Notes: a model not told the origin generated them from the sequence alone. A stretch of 64,000 bases of DNA from Microglena sp. YARC (GCA_022414725.1 CM039462.1:126086502-126150501), one strand, 5' to 3'. Counted from the first letter of the stretch, positions 41,967 to 51,730 are shown. Numbers and translations are program-made.

Positions 41967-42227
41967 TTGCTTTTATCATCGCTTTCTCCTTTGAATAGGC
42001 TACTGTTACATGATGTCCCCCCTCCCAAGGTCGTCGTTAGGTTTCCTTCACCCGCTAATGCCCGGTCTATCGTTTACCAAGACAACGCCAAAAATTGCTT
42101 TACGTTCGATGCTAAGGAGACTGCGTGCAGTAAGGATGCAATTGCTCAGCCTATTAATGTAGAGGACTTCAAGGGGGAAATGTCTGGTAGGAGGAAATCG
42201 ACTCAATATCGTGGCAACTTACGATAA
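41967..42227 (+). CDS. Unknown fragment
   Basis: The frame is open for 86 codons without a natural ATG near its start. The text is plausible (PPPKVVVRFPSPANARSIVY, NCFTFDAKETACSKDAIAQP) and ends with TAA. It looks like the C-terminal part of a gene whose upstream half lies in another frame. No family was recognised. Confidence 0.35.
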   Translation: MLLSSLSPLNRLLLHDVPPPKVVVRFPSPANARSIVYQDNAKNCFTFDAKETACSKDAIAQPINVEDFKGEMSGRRKSTQYRGNLR

Positions 42228-42297
42228 TATCCTTCGTCATTGTTCGCATTCATGCAGTTAGGAACATTTGATACCAGCCTACAATAACTGTCACATG

Positions 42298-43131
42298 TCA
42301 ACGGTCACATGTCCCACAATTTGTGTCTCCGACTGTAGTATCGTCATGCTCGTCTTCTTCTTGAACGGCTTTGTGTATTGCCGCTATAACCGTGAGGTCA
42401 AATATTTGTCGTTTTGACGCAGTTCGACTTCTTGTGTTTTTGCGGCTTCTCGTGGGTACTGTGTTGCGTGCGAACTCGACTGCCTCTTCCCAGTCTCTGG
42501 GTCGTCGAATCATTTCATTTTGTTGTTGAGTAGAACGGACAGATGGAACAGCTGTGTCTGTGTGCGTGTTATCGGGCATGCAAATGATGCAGTGTTCTTT
42601 GTTGGCGTGGAAGAGTTTTTTGAATGCGGTTGCGAAGTTGAGATTCCCTTCTTGTGCTCGTGTGTTTGGTGGTAGGTTCTTGAACGTCAGCACGAATCTG
42701 CAAAATATGTTGGAGTTATTCGCAGGCAATGTTTCTGTAGCGTGGTCACGAACTTGTGTCCGATGCGTGTTGAGTACTGAAGCAGGAGGCTATCGACAAA
42801 CCTCACTCGGTATGCGCACGATTTCTTTGTTTTGGGAGATTCCTTGGTAGAATTCTCGGAGTGCATCATTTTGTGCACTGGTTGGGTTGCTCGGGACAAG
42901 TTAGTATTACTCCTTTATTGTCTATGTTTGGCGACTGCGCGTTTACACAATCTGGATCCCATTCCACGATGTCTACTTCGGGTTGGGTGTTTTTTTCCAG
43001 TCCATGACAGCGTATTCTTGTACTAGTAGGATTCCTGTGTCAGACATTGTTTTCGTGGCCGTCGCACATGGGTGGCAAGCCTTGAGGACTGCGTTGATAA
43101 AGTCTGCGTTAGTGAGTGTAAAGGGGACTTC
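42298..43131 (-). pseudogene. Unknown protein divergent from RPB9, broken by frameshifts
   Basis: ATG 43131 opens MEVPFTLTNADFINAVLKAC (about 56 codons). The next frame continues EVDIVEWDPDCVNAQSPNID, then another carries SCAYRVRFVDSLLLQYSTRI and GHKFVTTLQKHC, and the last (42729-42298) has FCRFVLTFKNLPPNT, HANKEHCIICMPDN and RPRDWEEAVEFARNTV. At least three frame changes are needed for one protein of about 275 residues. Three or four Cys residues suggest metal binding, but no family is recognised. It shares a 63-bp divergent promoter region with the RPB9 gene. Confidence 0.5.
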
Positions 43132-43194
43132 CATTTTAACAAAAGGATTACTATACCTTATGTACCGTATTTGAAGATTTGCGTCTGCACGATG

Positions 43195-43830
43195 ATGCGT
43201 TTTTGCGATGCCTGTGACAACATGATGTTCATTCGCTCATCGTCGCAGTCTTCATCTGGTCAGAACGATGAGCAGCGTTTGTACTTTGAATGTCGCAACT
43301 GCCAGAGCGTCGCTCCCGTCAAGGACGCCTGCATCTTCGAGAGCAACCACTCAGACGACCGGAATTCTTATGAACAGTTCATGTCGAAGGACATCCGGTA
43401 CGACGTGACGCTGCCTCGGGCACACAACATCCCTTGCCCCACGTGCAGTCGCAACAACGATGATGACGATGGGGGATCTTCCTCTGTTCTCTTCATCAAG
43501 TACGACGCCGACCTGAAGTTCTTGTACTTTTGCGAACGGTGCGACACGTTCTGGAAAGCAGGTGGAGGTCGCTCAGCTGCCGCGGATTCTCCTAAGGATG
43601 TTGTTGCCGCGGATTCTTCTAAGGATGCTGTAGCGGATTCTTCTAAGGATGCTGCAGCGGATTCTTCTAAGGATGCTGCAACGGATGCTGTCTCTGATTC
43701 TCCTAAGGATGTTGTTGCTGGCATTGATGATGTCGTGGGAGAGAGGAAGTCTGACAGTTTCAGGTCGGTGTCTCGCAATCGGAAAGCTGTCCCCACACGA
43801 AAAAAAGTTGTAAAGAAAACAGTTGTATAA
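43195..43830 (+). CDS. RNA polymerase subunit RPB9-like (zinc ribbon) with repeat tail
   Basis: 211 residues from ATG 43195 (43192 is one codon earlier and equally possible). The N-terminal zinc ribbon has CDACDNMMF and CRNC; the second has CPTC and CERC, with the family's LPRAHNIPCPTC and KFLYFCERCDTFWK. This is the arrangement of giant-virus RPB9/TFIIS-type subunits, which aid start-site choice and proofreading in the viral polymerase. After Trp of DTFWK there is an unusual tail of about 85 residues with seven copies of (A/V)ADSSKDA-type repeats and a basic end (RKAVPTRKKVVKKTVV). It lies 50 bases upstream of RPB6 on the same strand. The upstream open part of the frame (from 43072) is not used, since it overlaps the divergent gene. 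Confidence 0.85.
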   Translation: MRFCDACDNMMFIRSSSQSSSGQNDEQRLYFECRNCQSVAPVKDACIFESNHSDDRNSYEQFMSKDIRYDVTLPRAHNIPCPTCSRNNDDDDGGSSSVLFIKYDADLKFLYFCERCDTFWKAGGGRSAAADSPKDVVAADSSKDAVADSSKDAAADSSKDAATDAVSDSPKDVVAGIDDVVGERKSDSFRSVSRNRKAVPTRKKVVKKTVV

Positions 43831-43879
43831 AGGCAAAAAACTATCGACACAGAGAGAAATTACCTTTACTTCTTATTTG

Positions 43880-44140
43880 ATGTCTTCTTTCGTCACTCTG
43901 TCGTCTTCCCTGACTACTTACGAGCGCGCCAAGGTAATCGGTATGCGCGCCGAACAAATTGCTAGGGGTGCTCCCGCATTGATCGACGTCCCCCGCACGA
44001 TGGGTTCTCGTCGTTTTGACGCTTGCGAGGTTGCAAGCGCAGAGCTTGACGCTGGATTGCTGCCTCTTGTGGTCTCTAGGACTTTATCAGACGGCAAGAC
44101 GGAGCTCGTGCGCATTTTTAAGTCGTCTTCTACTTCATGA
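43880..44140 (+). CDS. RNA polymerase subunit RPB6-like
   Basis: 86 residues from ATG 43880. LTTYERAKVIGMRAEQIARG followed by APALIDVP, then FDACEVASAELDAGLLPLVV and SRTLSDGKTELVRIF is the conserved core of RPB6/omega-type subunits (LTxYERAxVxGxRAxQ ... A-x-x-EL-x-x-G-x-x-P). This subunit stabilises the largest polymerase subunit. Many viral versions carry an acidic N-terminal extension that is absent here. Neighbouring RPB9 on the same strand makes a two-subunit cluster, so the virus likely encodes its own late polymerase. Intact. Confidence 0.88.
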   Translation: MSSFVTLSSSLTTYERAKVIGMRAEQIARGAPALIDVPRTMGSRRFDACEVASAELDAGLLPLVVSRTLSDGKTELVRIFKSSSTS

Positions 44141-44159
44141 TTTTTTGGCGGGCAATCAA

Positions 44160-44642
44160 TCAATTTCGTCTTGAGAAGATGACAACCAATGTAGTGAGGA
44201 GTGCGATCATCTCTATTGCAGCATATACGTGCACACGTTTCTCCCACGAGCGTCGGACCATGTTTCCTGCAATCCTCGCGACGGGTGCCGGTAGATCATC
44301 GTCCACCTCGAGCGCTGCATCGAGGATGGCGACTGCTTCTCTGTGCCATCTTGATACGCACATGCCGTACGTGGCGCTGAAGACGATGATTGCCGCAACT
44401 AGGGAAGCTATGACGAGACGGGTTGCTCCTTGTGCCTTGGTCGCAAATAGGAATGCGGCTAGCGCAAACCCAATACTGGACAAGAGGAACATGTTGCGTG
44501 CTCCGCTGTGATATGCGCTTTGAATCTGTGCACTGCTTGTCAATGCAGCTCGCATAGCCTTACCGACCATTGCTGGCGAATTTGCATTTGTTTGTGGTGG
44601 AACAACGCCGCCTGTATTCGTTAGGGGTGTTGCTTGCATCAT
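44160..44642 (-). CDS. Membrane protein, unknown
   Basis: 160 residues from ATG 44642. A polar N-terminus of about 45 residues is followed by two adjacent membrane segments (about 50-90, MFLLSSIGFALAAFLFATKA and LVIASLVAAIIVFSATYGMC), a soluble stretch and a third segment at the C-terminus (AIEMIALLTTLVVIF). It converges with RPB6 with a 19-base gap. Virion membrane location is inferred from context. Confidence 0.7.
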   Translation of the reverse strand: MMQATPLTNTGGVVPPQTNANSPAMVGKAMRAALTSSAQIQSAYHSGARNMFLLSSIGFALAAFLFATKAQGATRLVIASLVAAIIVFSATYGMCVSRWHREAVAILDAALEVDDDLPAPVARIAGNMVRRSWEKRVHVYAAIEMIALLTTLVVIFSRRN

Positions 44643-44790
44643 TGTACACACAATGTTTACATTTGGAGTACAAAAAAATATGTAAACCTGGTTTCAGATC
44701 CCCCCCCAGAGCGTCCCAATGTGGCTGACATTCGCAGGTTCAAAAAATAAAATTAAAACAACTGTATTGTGTCTACATCATCAAGACCGC

Positions 44791-45261
44791 ATGTCGAGTA
44801 ATGCTGCATTTCCGATTCGCATGATTAACCCTACGATCGCCTTGGTCATGTGGTTCCTTTACTTTTTCGTCATGGCGTATGCCGTCTGGTTCCAATTTTG
44901 GGCTTGGAACATTGCGGAAAAGTGTGAGAAGATGGGTTGTCCGATAGGTCAGGATAAATTCCTTCTCATGTTTCTTCGCGTCGCGCCTGCTTTGATTACG
45001 CTGTACGCGATATCCCAGCTTGCAGGTGTGGTAGGGTTTTGGTTGGACATATCGGTATTTGTCTTGTTGATGAGTTTCCTCGTTTCGACCAAGGTGTTCT
45101 TACATAAGAATGCGAAGAGGGGGGATGCGTGCAGGGACTGTGTTAGTAATGGGTACACGAACGACGTCGCGAACATGTTGTTCTACATATTTTCATGTTT
45201 TCTAGTTATCTTCACGATTGGTTGTATCGTCTGGAAACTCAAGGGGAAGGGGAGTATTTAA
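44791..45261 (+). CDS. Four-pass membrane protein, unknown
   Basis: 156 residues from ATG 44791 (MSSNAAFPIRMINPTIALVM). Four hydrophobic segments lie at about 14-36, 60-78, 84-103 and 128-148. Cys pairs sit in the loops (KCEKMGC and DACRDC). The upstream open part of the frame lacks a promoter-like lead and is not used. It is intact, ending KGKGSI. No family was recognised. Confidence 0.72.
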   Translation: MSSNAAFPIRMINPTIALVMWFLYFFVMAYAVWFQFWAWNIAEKCEKMGCPIGQDKFLLMFLRVAPALITLYAISQLAGVVGFWLDISVFVLLMSFLVSTKVFLHKNAKRGDACRDCVSNGYTNDVANMLFYIFSCFLVIFTIGCIVWKLKGKGSI

Positions 45262-45264
45262 GAA

Positions 45265-45501
45265 TTAGAAAGTGCTAATGAGGAACAAATGATATAATGC
45301 CAACGCAATGAAGATGCTGATGCGTGTCCATTTGATGGTCGGTGTATAAAATGTATATACAAACTCTCTGATAATGAAGATTATCCATATCAGGGAGACG
45401 ACGAACCACGTTAATGCGCCGTGGCGCTCATGGACATGGATCCCGACACGCCGAATGAGTCGACATTTAGGTGACATGAAGTTGCTCGAGCTTTGTTCCA
45501 T
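45265..45501 (-). CDS. Small two-pass membrane protein
   Basis: 78 residues from ATG 45501. A basic N-terminus (SPKCRLIRRVGIHVHER) is followed by two hydrophobic segments (LTWFVVSLIWIIFIIREFVY and ISIFIALALYHLFLISTF). It converges with the four-pass protein with a gap of three bases. Unknown function; compact spacing and size suit a viral membrane protein. Confidence 0.65.
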   Translation of the reverse strand: MEQSSSNFMSPKCRLIRRVGIHVHERHGALTWFVVSLIWIIFIIREFVYTFYTPTIKWTRISIFIALALYHLFLISTF

Positions 45502-45606
45502 GTCCGGGAAACTTATGAACTTCTGTCATTGAATCAATCGGTCTGATGTTGTTGCCGTGTTAAACTCGTCGAAGGTAAAAAAACACAGTTGTTCTCGAAT
45601 AATTAC

Positions 45607-46210
45607 TTATTCGCAACCCTTGCAATCCTTGAGCAATGACACGATCCTGGGGATTGTGATGAGGAGGCGCTTTTGGCGCTGGATCTTTTTGTGCTCGATG
45701 TACTGGCGGTACGTGCGCTGGATCTTGCGCGCCGAGCACCACGCTCGCAACAACTGGGACGCTATGTGCTGTGCAACGTCCCATTCCTGATTGACGAATC
45801 CATCAGATGACACCCAATCGATCATCTCGTCATCCACCTCAATGAACAGACTACTTACAATCTTGCGTGTGAGGGTAATGTAATCGGAAAATGTACGGGA
45901 AGACGGCTTCCAAACCAAGAAGCATGCCTTGGAAGCGGGGATCGCATATGTATTCGTCCGGCGAGACTGTCATCAGATTGATGATAAACATCTTGGCGTG
46001 GTTTCCGTCGGTGAAGTCGTTGGCAGTCAATTCTCCGTGGCAGACCTTTTGTATTTCGTTGTCCCACGATTGAACGGCGAGCTTTGCAAGTACCTCCCAA
46101 ACGCGCGCCATGGGCGGAATGAGTTCTCTTGCGCGATCGCACAATGGATCCGACGGAACGCCCGAAGTGTCATTGGCAACATCGTTGTATAATTCAGTAA
46201 AGTTTGCCAT
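45607..46210 (-). CDS. IQ-motif protein, unknown (one frameshift)
   Basis: ATG 46210 opens MANFTELYNDVANDTSGVPS and runs 119 codons to 45851. From about 45900 another frame continues with DYITLTRKIVSSLFIEVDDE, an all-helical region and ARKIQRTYRQYIEHKKIQRQ, an IQ-type motif, before TGA at 45607. The overlap of 68 bases holds both frames, and the join lies inside it. Such short helical-repeat proteins ending in an IQ-like helix are frequent in giant viruses. Either a one-base indel has split one gene of about 195 residues or two genes overlap; the first explanation fits the lack of an ATG early in the second frame. Confidence 0.6.
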
Positions 46211-46334
46211 TGTGTTTGTGGGTATTTGTGGGTGTTTGTGGGTGTTTGTGGTTATCGGTTTCTTTTATGTCAATTCAATTTTTTTTAACTGTCAGTATTT
46301 TACATGACAGCCTATATTGATGCGCACGATGTTA

Positions 46335-46467
46335 GCCTTGAATTTTTTGTGTCAATTTCCTGAAGACAGTATCTGTATTGACAAGATCGGCTACAAATCT
46401 TGAATTGGTCAACTTTTCAGAATCCCCAAAATAGAAGGTGTCCCAATATCAAATTTCCCTATCTGTA
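46335..46467. repeat. 133-bp dispersed repeat, copy 2
   Basis: Matches 17605-17737 with about seven differences by eye, ending GGTGTCCCAATATCAAATTT then CCCTATCTG-TA. No nuclease coding relic lies beside this copy. Confidence 0.7.
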
Positions 46468-46486
46468 TGCAGACATATGTTTCTTC

Positions 46487-46578
46487 AACTTGCTGCCCCC
46501 CCCCCCAAACGTTTCCCAAAAGCGACGATCTGCAGTCTGGATGATTATAATGTGTCCCACTTTATTTGAGAACTACTT
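46487..46578 (+). mobile_element. Right end of the Fanzor-type element, solo copy
   Basis: A C-run is followed by AAACG, CGACGATCTGCAGTCTGGAT and GATTATAATGTGTCCCAC with TTTATTTGAGAACTAC. It matches 14080-14160 and lacks only the final CTGTA. It lies just upstream of the gene at 46605 and brings a TTATAAT box about 65 bases before its ATG. Confidence 0.6.
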
Positions 46579-46604
46579 TATATAGTGTAAGTCAGGTATT
46601 ATTA

Positions 46605-47645
46605 ATGTATGAATCCCCTAAGAATTTCATCGTATCCAATACGGTGAAAAGTGATATTGTTTCGGTAAGCGGAACAACTATTTCCATCGCCGATGTGGAG
46701 TGCAATCCGAAGTCGACAGGGGCCTTCCGAGTTTGCTCTCTTAACGTGAGTTGCTGGGAGATTCCCGCGTCTCCTACCCCCCTTGACAACGAAGGGGATA
46801 TGATTTTACGTTGCCTCCCTGACAGAGTTATAAATCTGTTGTCGAAGCTGGAGCCCGACGTTGCCTTGTTCCAGGACTTCGGTCCCCTTCCGGAGTCCAT
46901 CGTCGAGCTGACGTGCGCGTACATCGGTGCGTCTCATGGCAATGTTAGCACGACTCGCAGGGCAGGAAGGGTTGGTCGTGTGCGCGTTGGGTATTCGGAG
47001 ATAGACGAAATGTTGAGTAAGTTGGCATTGTTGCCGTCTGATGATAAGGAGGCGTGGGTAGATGGTTTGAGTGTGTATTCGGCACGCGACATTAAGTTGT
47101 TGTCAGCTAGTTCCTCAAAATCCTCCAAGCGTTTTCGAAAGGTTATGGTACAGACCGGTAGGCCCAATGATGGAGGCGGCCTCGTGATTTACAATGTTGG
47201 GCTTGGTGACCGCTACGTACCCGGAAGTACACACCCCAAACAGAAAGGTGCTATCATACAGAGTTTGTGCGACGACATCATAGATGAGCGGAGCAAAAAG
47301 GGTGCGAGAATGATCATGGTCATCGATGATTTCGGGAAGAATAGTACCGCTTTGTCTGACAATCTCCGCACATGTGGAATGATTATGCTGAACGATGACA
47401 CCCCCACGACCCTAGACGGAGGTGTTTCTGATCTTTGTTGGGTAAGCATAGAGTTGTACCGTGCAAGTTACATCCGGCCTGTGCACAATCGGGGGCAAAT
47501 AGTTATTCCCCTTATTGACGTGTGTCCACACCACTTCCCTGTGTGCGTGGACATTGTCTGGCACTCTGAGAATGATGATGACGCATTAGCCATGCTTTCT
47601 GTATCGCGTTCGTTGCTAGAGAGTTGTCTGTCACGCCGGGTGTAG
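46605..47645 (+). CDS. Endonuclease/exonuclease/phosphatase-like protein
   Basis: 346 residues from ATG 46605 (MYESPKNFIV); the frame opens at 46566 inside the transposon end, so the inner ATG is preferred. The core resembles the EEP fold: FRVCSLNVSCWEI (the first strand with Asn), VINLLSKLEPDVALFQDFGP (where the family usually has a metal-binding Glu after LQ), a central LVIYNVGLGDR, GARMIMVIDDFGKN (replacing G-D-F-N), then GGVSDLCWV and PHHFPVCVDI (the S-D-H end; the His is kept). Several catalytic positions are thus altered (Glu to Asp, Asn moved), so activity is uncertain. It is intact and ends with TAG. Confidence 0.5.
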   Translation: MYESPKNFIVSNTVKSDIVSVSGTTISIADVECNPKSTGAFRVCSLNVSCWEIPASPTPLDNEGDMILRCLPDRVINLLSKLEPDVALFQDFGPLPESIVELTCAYIGASHGNVSTTRRAGRVGRVRVGYSEIDEMLSKLALLPSDDKEAWVDGLSVYSARDIKLLSASSSKSSKRFRKVMVQTGRPNDGGGLVIYNVGLGDRYVPGSTHPKQKGAIIQSLCDDIIDERSKKGARMIMVIDDFGKNSTALSDNLRTCGMIMLNDDTPTTLDGGVSDLCWVSIELYRASYIRPVHNRGQIVIPLIDVCPHHFPVCVDIVWHSENDDDALAMLSVSRSLLESCLSRRV

Positions 47646-47755
47646 ATCGCATCGGCGGAATCCATGTCCGTGAGAACTTTTCTTTTGATGGAAGAAGTTC
47701 GCGGAAAGGCAATTCCTACAAGAAGAAGAATTTCGGAAAGTCATCATCATTCGTA

Positions 47756-48589
47756 ATGTTCACGAACTTTGTACCTACCCAACGTGTGAGAACCCTTTCG
47801 ATAGGCGACACTGCTGGTGCGGGTTTGTTCCCGGCCTTAGTGGAAGGCGTGCTGTCATCATACGGTGTGTTTGTGGAGGCTGTAAACGGATGGTGGGTCC
47901 TCGACGTTGCGGGGCGCAAACACGTTTGGGGGTACATGATCAACGTCCCTGAAAAGGTGTGTGACAACATGGCGCCGCTTTATGTCCACTATTGTAAAGA
48001 GTACATTCTGATCGATTACATCGAGTACTCACGTTGGCTTGCATTGGGTCCTGCGCATTCTAAAAATAGTACAAGTAGTGTATTATTATTGCCTAAGGTT
48101 CCTTCGTACCGTCATTTTGTGAATAACACGAGCGACGCCTTGTATGACTTAATCCGCGTTCCTTCGCGTGGGGGTGGGGGGTCAGTGCTTAGGTTTGATG
48201 TGAACGCCTCGAACGATCGTTACGTCGGAATTATGGAGGGTATTTACTCATCTGCGACCGCCTTTAAGACCCTAGACTGTTTGAAGAAGACGCCGCGAGT
48301 GTGGACGCGCTTCACTGAGTTGAACATCGCGCTTGCGGTCGGTCGCTTTGACGCTGTGCAGAGTAGGGAGACTGTGGCGTTTTCGGACTTTCCTTTGTTG
48401 TGGGAGCCTATTTTTACATACTACAATGAAGTCCTCACAGTTGCGCGAAAAAACATAAAGCGTCTGAAAAACAATGCTGAGGATGACGACGTGTTGCCTC
48501 CACTCATCATGTTCCGTTCCCAGAACCCCTCTTCGGGGTTTTTGACGACCAAATCATTCGGGAATCGTCGGTATTTAGTACTTCTTTGA
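47756..48589 (+). CDS. Unknown protein
   Basis: 277 residues from ATG 47756. The frame is open back to 47624, overlapping the previous gene, but without an ATG. The text includes VRTLSIGDTAGAGLFPALVE, VNGWWVLDVAGRKHVWGYMI and FTELNIALAVGRFDAVQSRE. No motif was recognised and no membrane segment is present. It is the last viral-type gene before the host-like island. It ends with TGA. Confidence 0.6.
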   Translation: MFTNFVPTQRVRTLSIGDTAGAGLFPALVEGVLSSYGVFVEAVNGWWVLDVAGRKHVWGYMINVPEKVCDNMAPLYVHYCKEYILIDYIEYSRWLALGPAHSKNSTSSVLLLPKVPSYRHFVNNTSDALYDLIRVPSRGGGGSVLRFDVNASNDRYVGIMEGIYSSATAFKTLDCLKKTPRVWTRFTELNIALAVGRFDAVQSRETVAFSDFPLLWEPIFTYYNEVLTVARKNIKRLKNNAEDDDVLPPLIMFRSQNPSSGFLTTKSFGNRRYLVLL

Positions 48590-48599
48590 GGGTCGTTTG

Positions 48600-49071
48600 A
48601 AACAAAGAAAATCCTGTTTGAATTGTTCGTTTGATTCATTCTTAGATTCAATCGGAGATAACCTTGATTCAACCGATCTTTGTTTCCTGTTTGAATTAGT
48701 CGGCCATCAAACCTACCGATTGATTTCCGTTTGAAACAAGGTTGGTTGTTTCAAACATGACTCAAACCATGTTCAAATAGATCTTAATCAAGCCGTCATC
48801 AACGTGCCCCTTGAAAAAGGTTTGAAACAAGGTTGGTTGTTTCAAACATGACTCAAACGATGTTCAAATAGATCTGTTTTTTCGTAAAGCAATGCAAGCA
48901 CTGAAGACTGAGGGCGCATATTTGGACAGCAGGACTCTTCGATCTTTGTTACAGAAATTGAAAGCACCATAATGAATGAATCCTTAGATAGTTAAACATG
49001 ATAATAATTAGTGATTGAAGAGCTATATATATATGCTACTAAGGAAGTGCAGTTGGCCACGAAGTAGTTCC
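48600..49071. repeat. GATTCAA/TTGAAAC-rich junction sequence with a ~92-bp direct repeat
   Basis: GTTTGAAACAAGGTTGGTTG, TTTCAAACATGACTCAAAC and TGTTCAAATAGATCT occur twice, at about 48730-48786 and 48822-48876. The words GATTCAA and TTTGAAT recur throughout, as they do at 55740-55915 on the other side of the island. A short open stretch at 48888-48972 (KAMQALKTEGAYLDSRTLRS) has no start and may be the end of a lost gene. Confidence 0.6.
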
Positions 49072-50284
49072 TCAGGTACGAATTGACGAAACTCCAGCAT
49101 GCTGTGCTTCTTGTTCATCAACGACATCGTCTTCATCCTCAAGGTCATCAGCATCCAGGCGTTCTGACGCGAGACCAGTCGCAAGAGTGAGACCTGCAGA
49201 CAAATGTTCCTTGGTGAGCGTTAGTTCGGATACATTGGCAGCAATGCGCATTCTTCCGACTTTCAAATAGCAGCCATGGTTCAAACCAAATTCGCTATCT
49301 GAATGCGCACCTGTTTTGCACCTCGAGCATTGGAACTCTTGCGGCTCCATGATGAGCTGGACGATAGGTCGACTTGCTGCAGCTGCCTTAATGCCTGCGG
49401 AACAACTCGAAAAAGCAAGTCAGTCAAAGTCGAGACAAATTCTGGTCAAGTAAGGCACCACTTGACGAGACGCAAAACGCAGTACCTTAACCGCACGCGC
49501 GGGGGCGGAGAAGCAGGTCGCTACAGTCTTGGGTTGAAGCACAACAATTCCCAAAGCAACGTACCGCGGAAGCAAAGTGCTCGCGCGTGTAGGTATTGAC
49601 GGATCTCAGAAGCAATTCGGGAATGGCTGAAGCTATGAAAGCAAGCTCAGTCCAAGTTAATTCAAGGAAAGCAGGCAGCATGTCGCTATCTGACTGCGCA
49701 CCTGTTTCACACCTCGAGCATTGGAACTCTTGCGGCTCCATGATAGGTCATTTTGCTGCAGCTGCCTTAATGCCTGCGACACAACTCTGGTCAAGTAAGG
49801 CACCACTTGACGAAACGAAAAATGCAGTACCTTAACCGCACGCGCCGGCGTGGGCGGAGAAGCAGGTCGCTACAGTCTTGAGTTGAAGCACAACCATTCC
49901 CAAAGCAAAGTGCCGCGGAAGCAAAGTGCTCGCGCATGTAGGTATTGACGGATCTAGGAAGCAATTCGGGAATGGCTGAAGCTATGAATAGATCAGTCCA
50001 AGTTAATTCAAGGAAAGCAGGCAGCATGGTGCGCTATTCTGCAGGAATATCGCTGAGTCGAGAACCAATTGACGCGGAGTGAACAGTGAAAGCTTGCACA
50101 GCCGCTAAGTTGAAGCGCTAACCCATTGCGCTGACCAGTTTGAACTGTACAGCATGCAGTACCGCCGTAACCGCACGCGCATGGGCGGAGAAGCAGGTCG
50201 CCACAGGATATTTGAATCGGATTCTCGGGGCCTGCGCCTGCGGTGCATGCGGGATCTGCGTCGCAGGACCTAGACAACCATGAT
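49072..50284. repeat. Host-type ~400-bp direct repeat
   Basis: 49310-49670 and 49700-50030 are near copies in the same orientation (shared ACCTCGAGCATTGGAACTCT, CACCACTTGACGA, CCGCACGCGC, GGGCGGAGAAGCAGGTCGC, TGACGGATCT, GGAAAGCAGGCAGCATG). A third partial copy (CCGCACGCGCATGGGCGGAG) lies near 50175. The leftward frames read MEPQEFQCSRC-TGA-SDS in both copies, so the unit may come from a host gene or transposon. Confidence 0.65.
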
Positions 50285-51730
50285 GGGGGTCATGCTAATC
50301 AAACCTGATGAACAATGGGGGATAATGATCCCGAAACTTCTCATGTACCCAAATATGATTATTCCGATTCTGGAAAACAAAAGATCATAACCAGATTCAA
50401 AGGGACGAGGAAGTTCTGAGCTTAGAGAACTGGTTACACATCCGCGCCTTTCGAACAGCGACCAGTTGGGACCCTGCACACCAGTAGGCTATCCTCCACT
50501 ATGATAATGGTTTCTAAACTTCTCATGTACCTATATATGATTATTTAGATTCAGGAAAACAAAAGATCATAACCAGATTCGAAGGGACGAGGAAGTTCTA
50601 AGCTTAGAGAACTGGTTACAGATCCGTGCCTTTTGAACGGCGACCAGTTGGGACCCTGCACGCCAGTAGGCTATCCTACACCTAGATAATGGTTTCTAAA
50701 CTTCTTAGGTACCTATATATGATTATATCGATTCAGGAAAACAAAATATCATAACCAGAATCGAAGGACGGGAAGTTCTGGGCTTAGAGAACTAGTTACA
50801 GATCCGCGCCTTTCGAACAGCTACCAGTTGGGACCCTGCACGCCAGTAGGCTATCCTACACTACGATAATGGTTTCTAAACTTCTTAGGTACCTATATCT
50901 GATAAATTAGATTCAGGAAAACAAAAGATCATAACCAGATTCAAAGGGACGAGGAAGTTCTGAGCTTAGAGAACTGGTTACAGATCCGCGCCTTTTGAAC
51001 GGCGACCAGTTGGGACCCTGCACGCCAGTAGGCTTCCTTCACTTTGAGAATGGTTTCTAAACTTCTTGGGTACCTAAATATGATTATTTAGATTCCGGAA
51101 AACATAAGGTCATAACCAGATTCGAAGGGACGAGGAAGTTCTGAGCTTAGAGAACTGGTTACAGATCCGCGCCTTTCGAACTGCGACCAGTTGGGACCCT
51201 GCACGCCAGTAGGCTTCCTTCACTTTGAGAATGGTCTCTAAACTTCTCAGGTACCTATATATGATTATTTAGATTCAGGAAAACATAAGGTCATAACCAG
51301 ATTCGAAGGGACGAGGAAGTTCTGAGCTTAGAGAACTGGTTACAGATCCGCGCCTTTCGAACGGCGACCAGTTGGGACCCTGCACGCCAGTAGGCTATCC
51401 TCTACTTTGAAAATGGTTTGTAAACTTCTCAGGTATCTATATATGATTATTTAGATTCAGGAAAACATAAGGTCATAACCAGATTCGAAGGGACGAGGAA
51501 GTTCTGAGCTTAGAGAACTGGTTACAGATCCGCGCCTTTCGAACGGCGACCAGTTGGGACCCTGCACGCCAGTAGGCTATCCTACACCTAGATAATGGTT
51601 TCTAAACTTCTTAGGTACCTATATATGATAAATTAGATTCAGGTAAACAAAATGTCATAACCAGATTCGAAGGGACGGGGAAGTTCTGAGCTTAGAGAAC
51701 TGGTTACAGATCCGCGCCTTTCGAACAGCG
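50285..51730. repeat. 181-bp satellite, array 1 (about 8 units)
   Basis: AGTTGGGACCCTGCACGCCAGTAGGCT recurs (as its 20-base core CCAGTTGGGACCCTGCACGC) near 50465, 50648, 50826, 51008, 51189, 51370 and 51551: spacing 178-183, mostly 181. Each unit also has GATTCAGGAAAACAAAAGAT, AACCAGATTCGAAGGGACGA and AGAACTGGTTACAGATCCGC. Units are about 95% alike. Confidence 0.92.
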
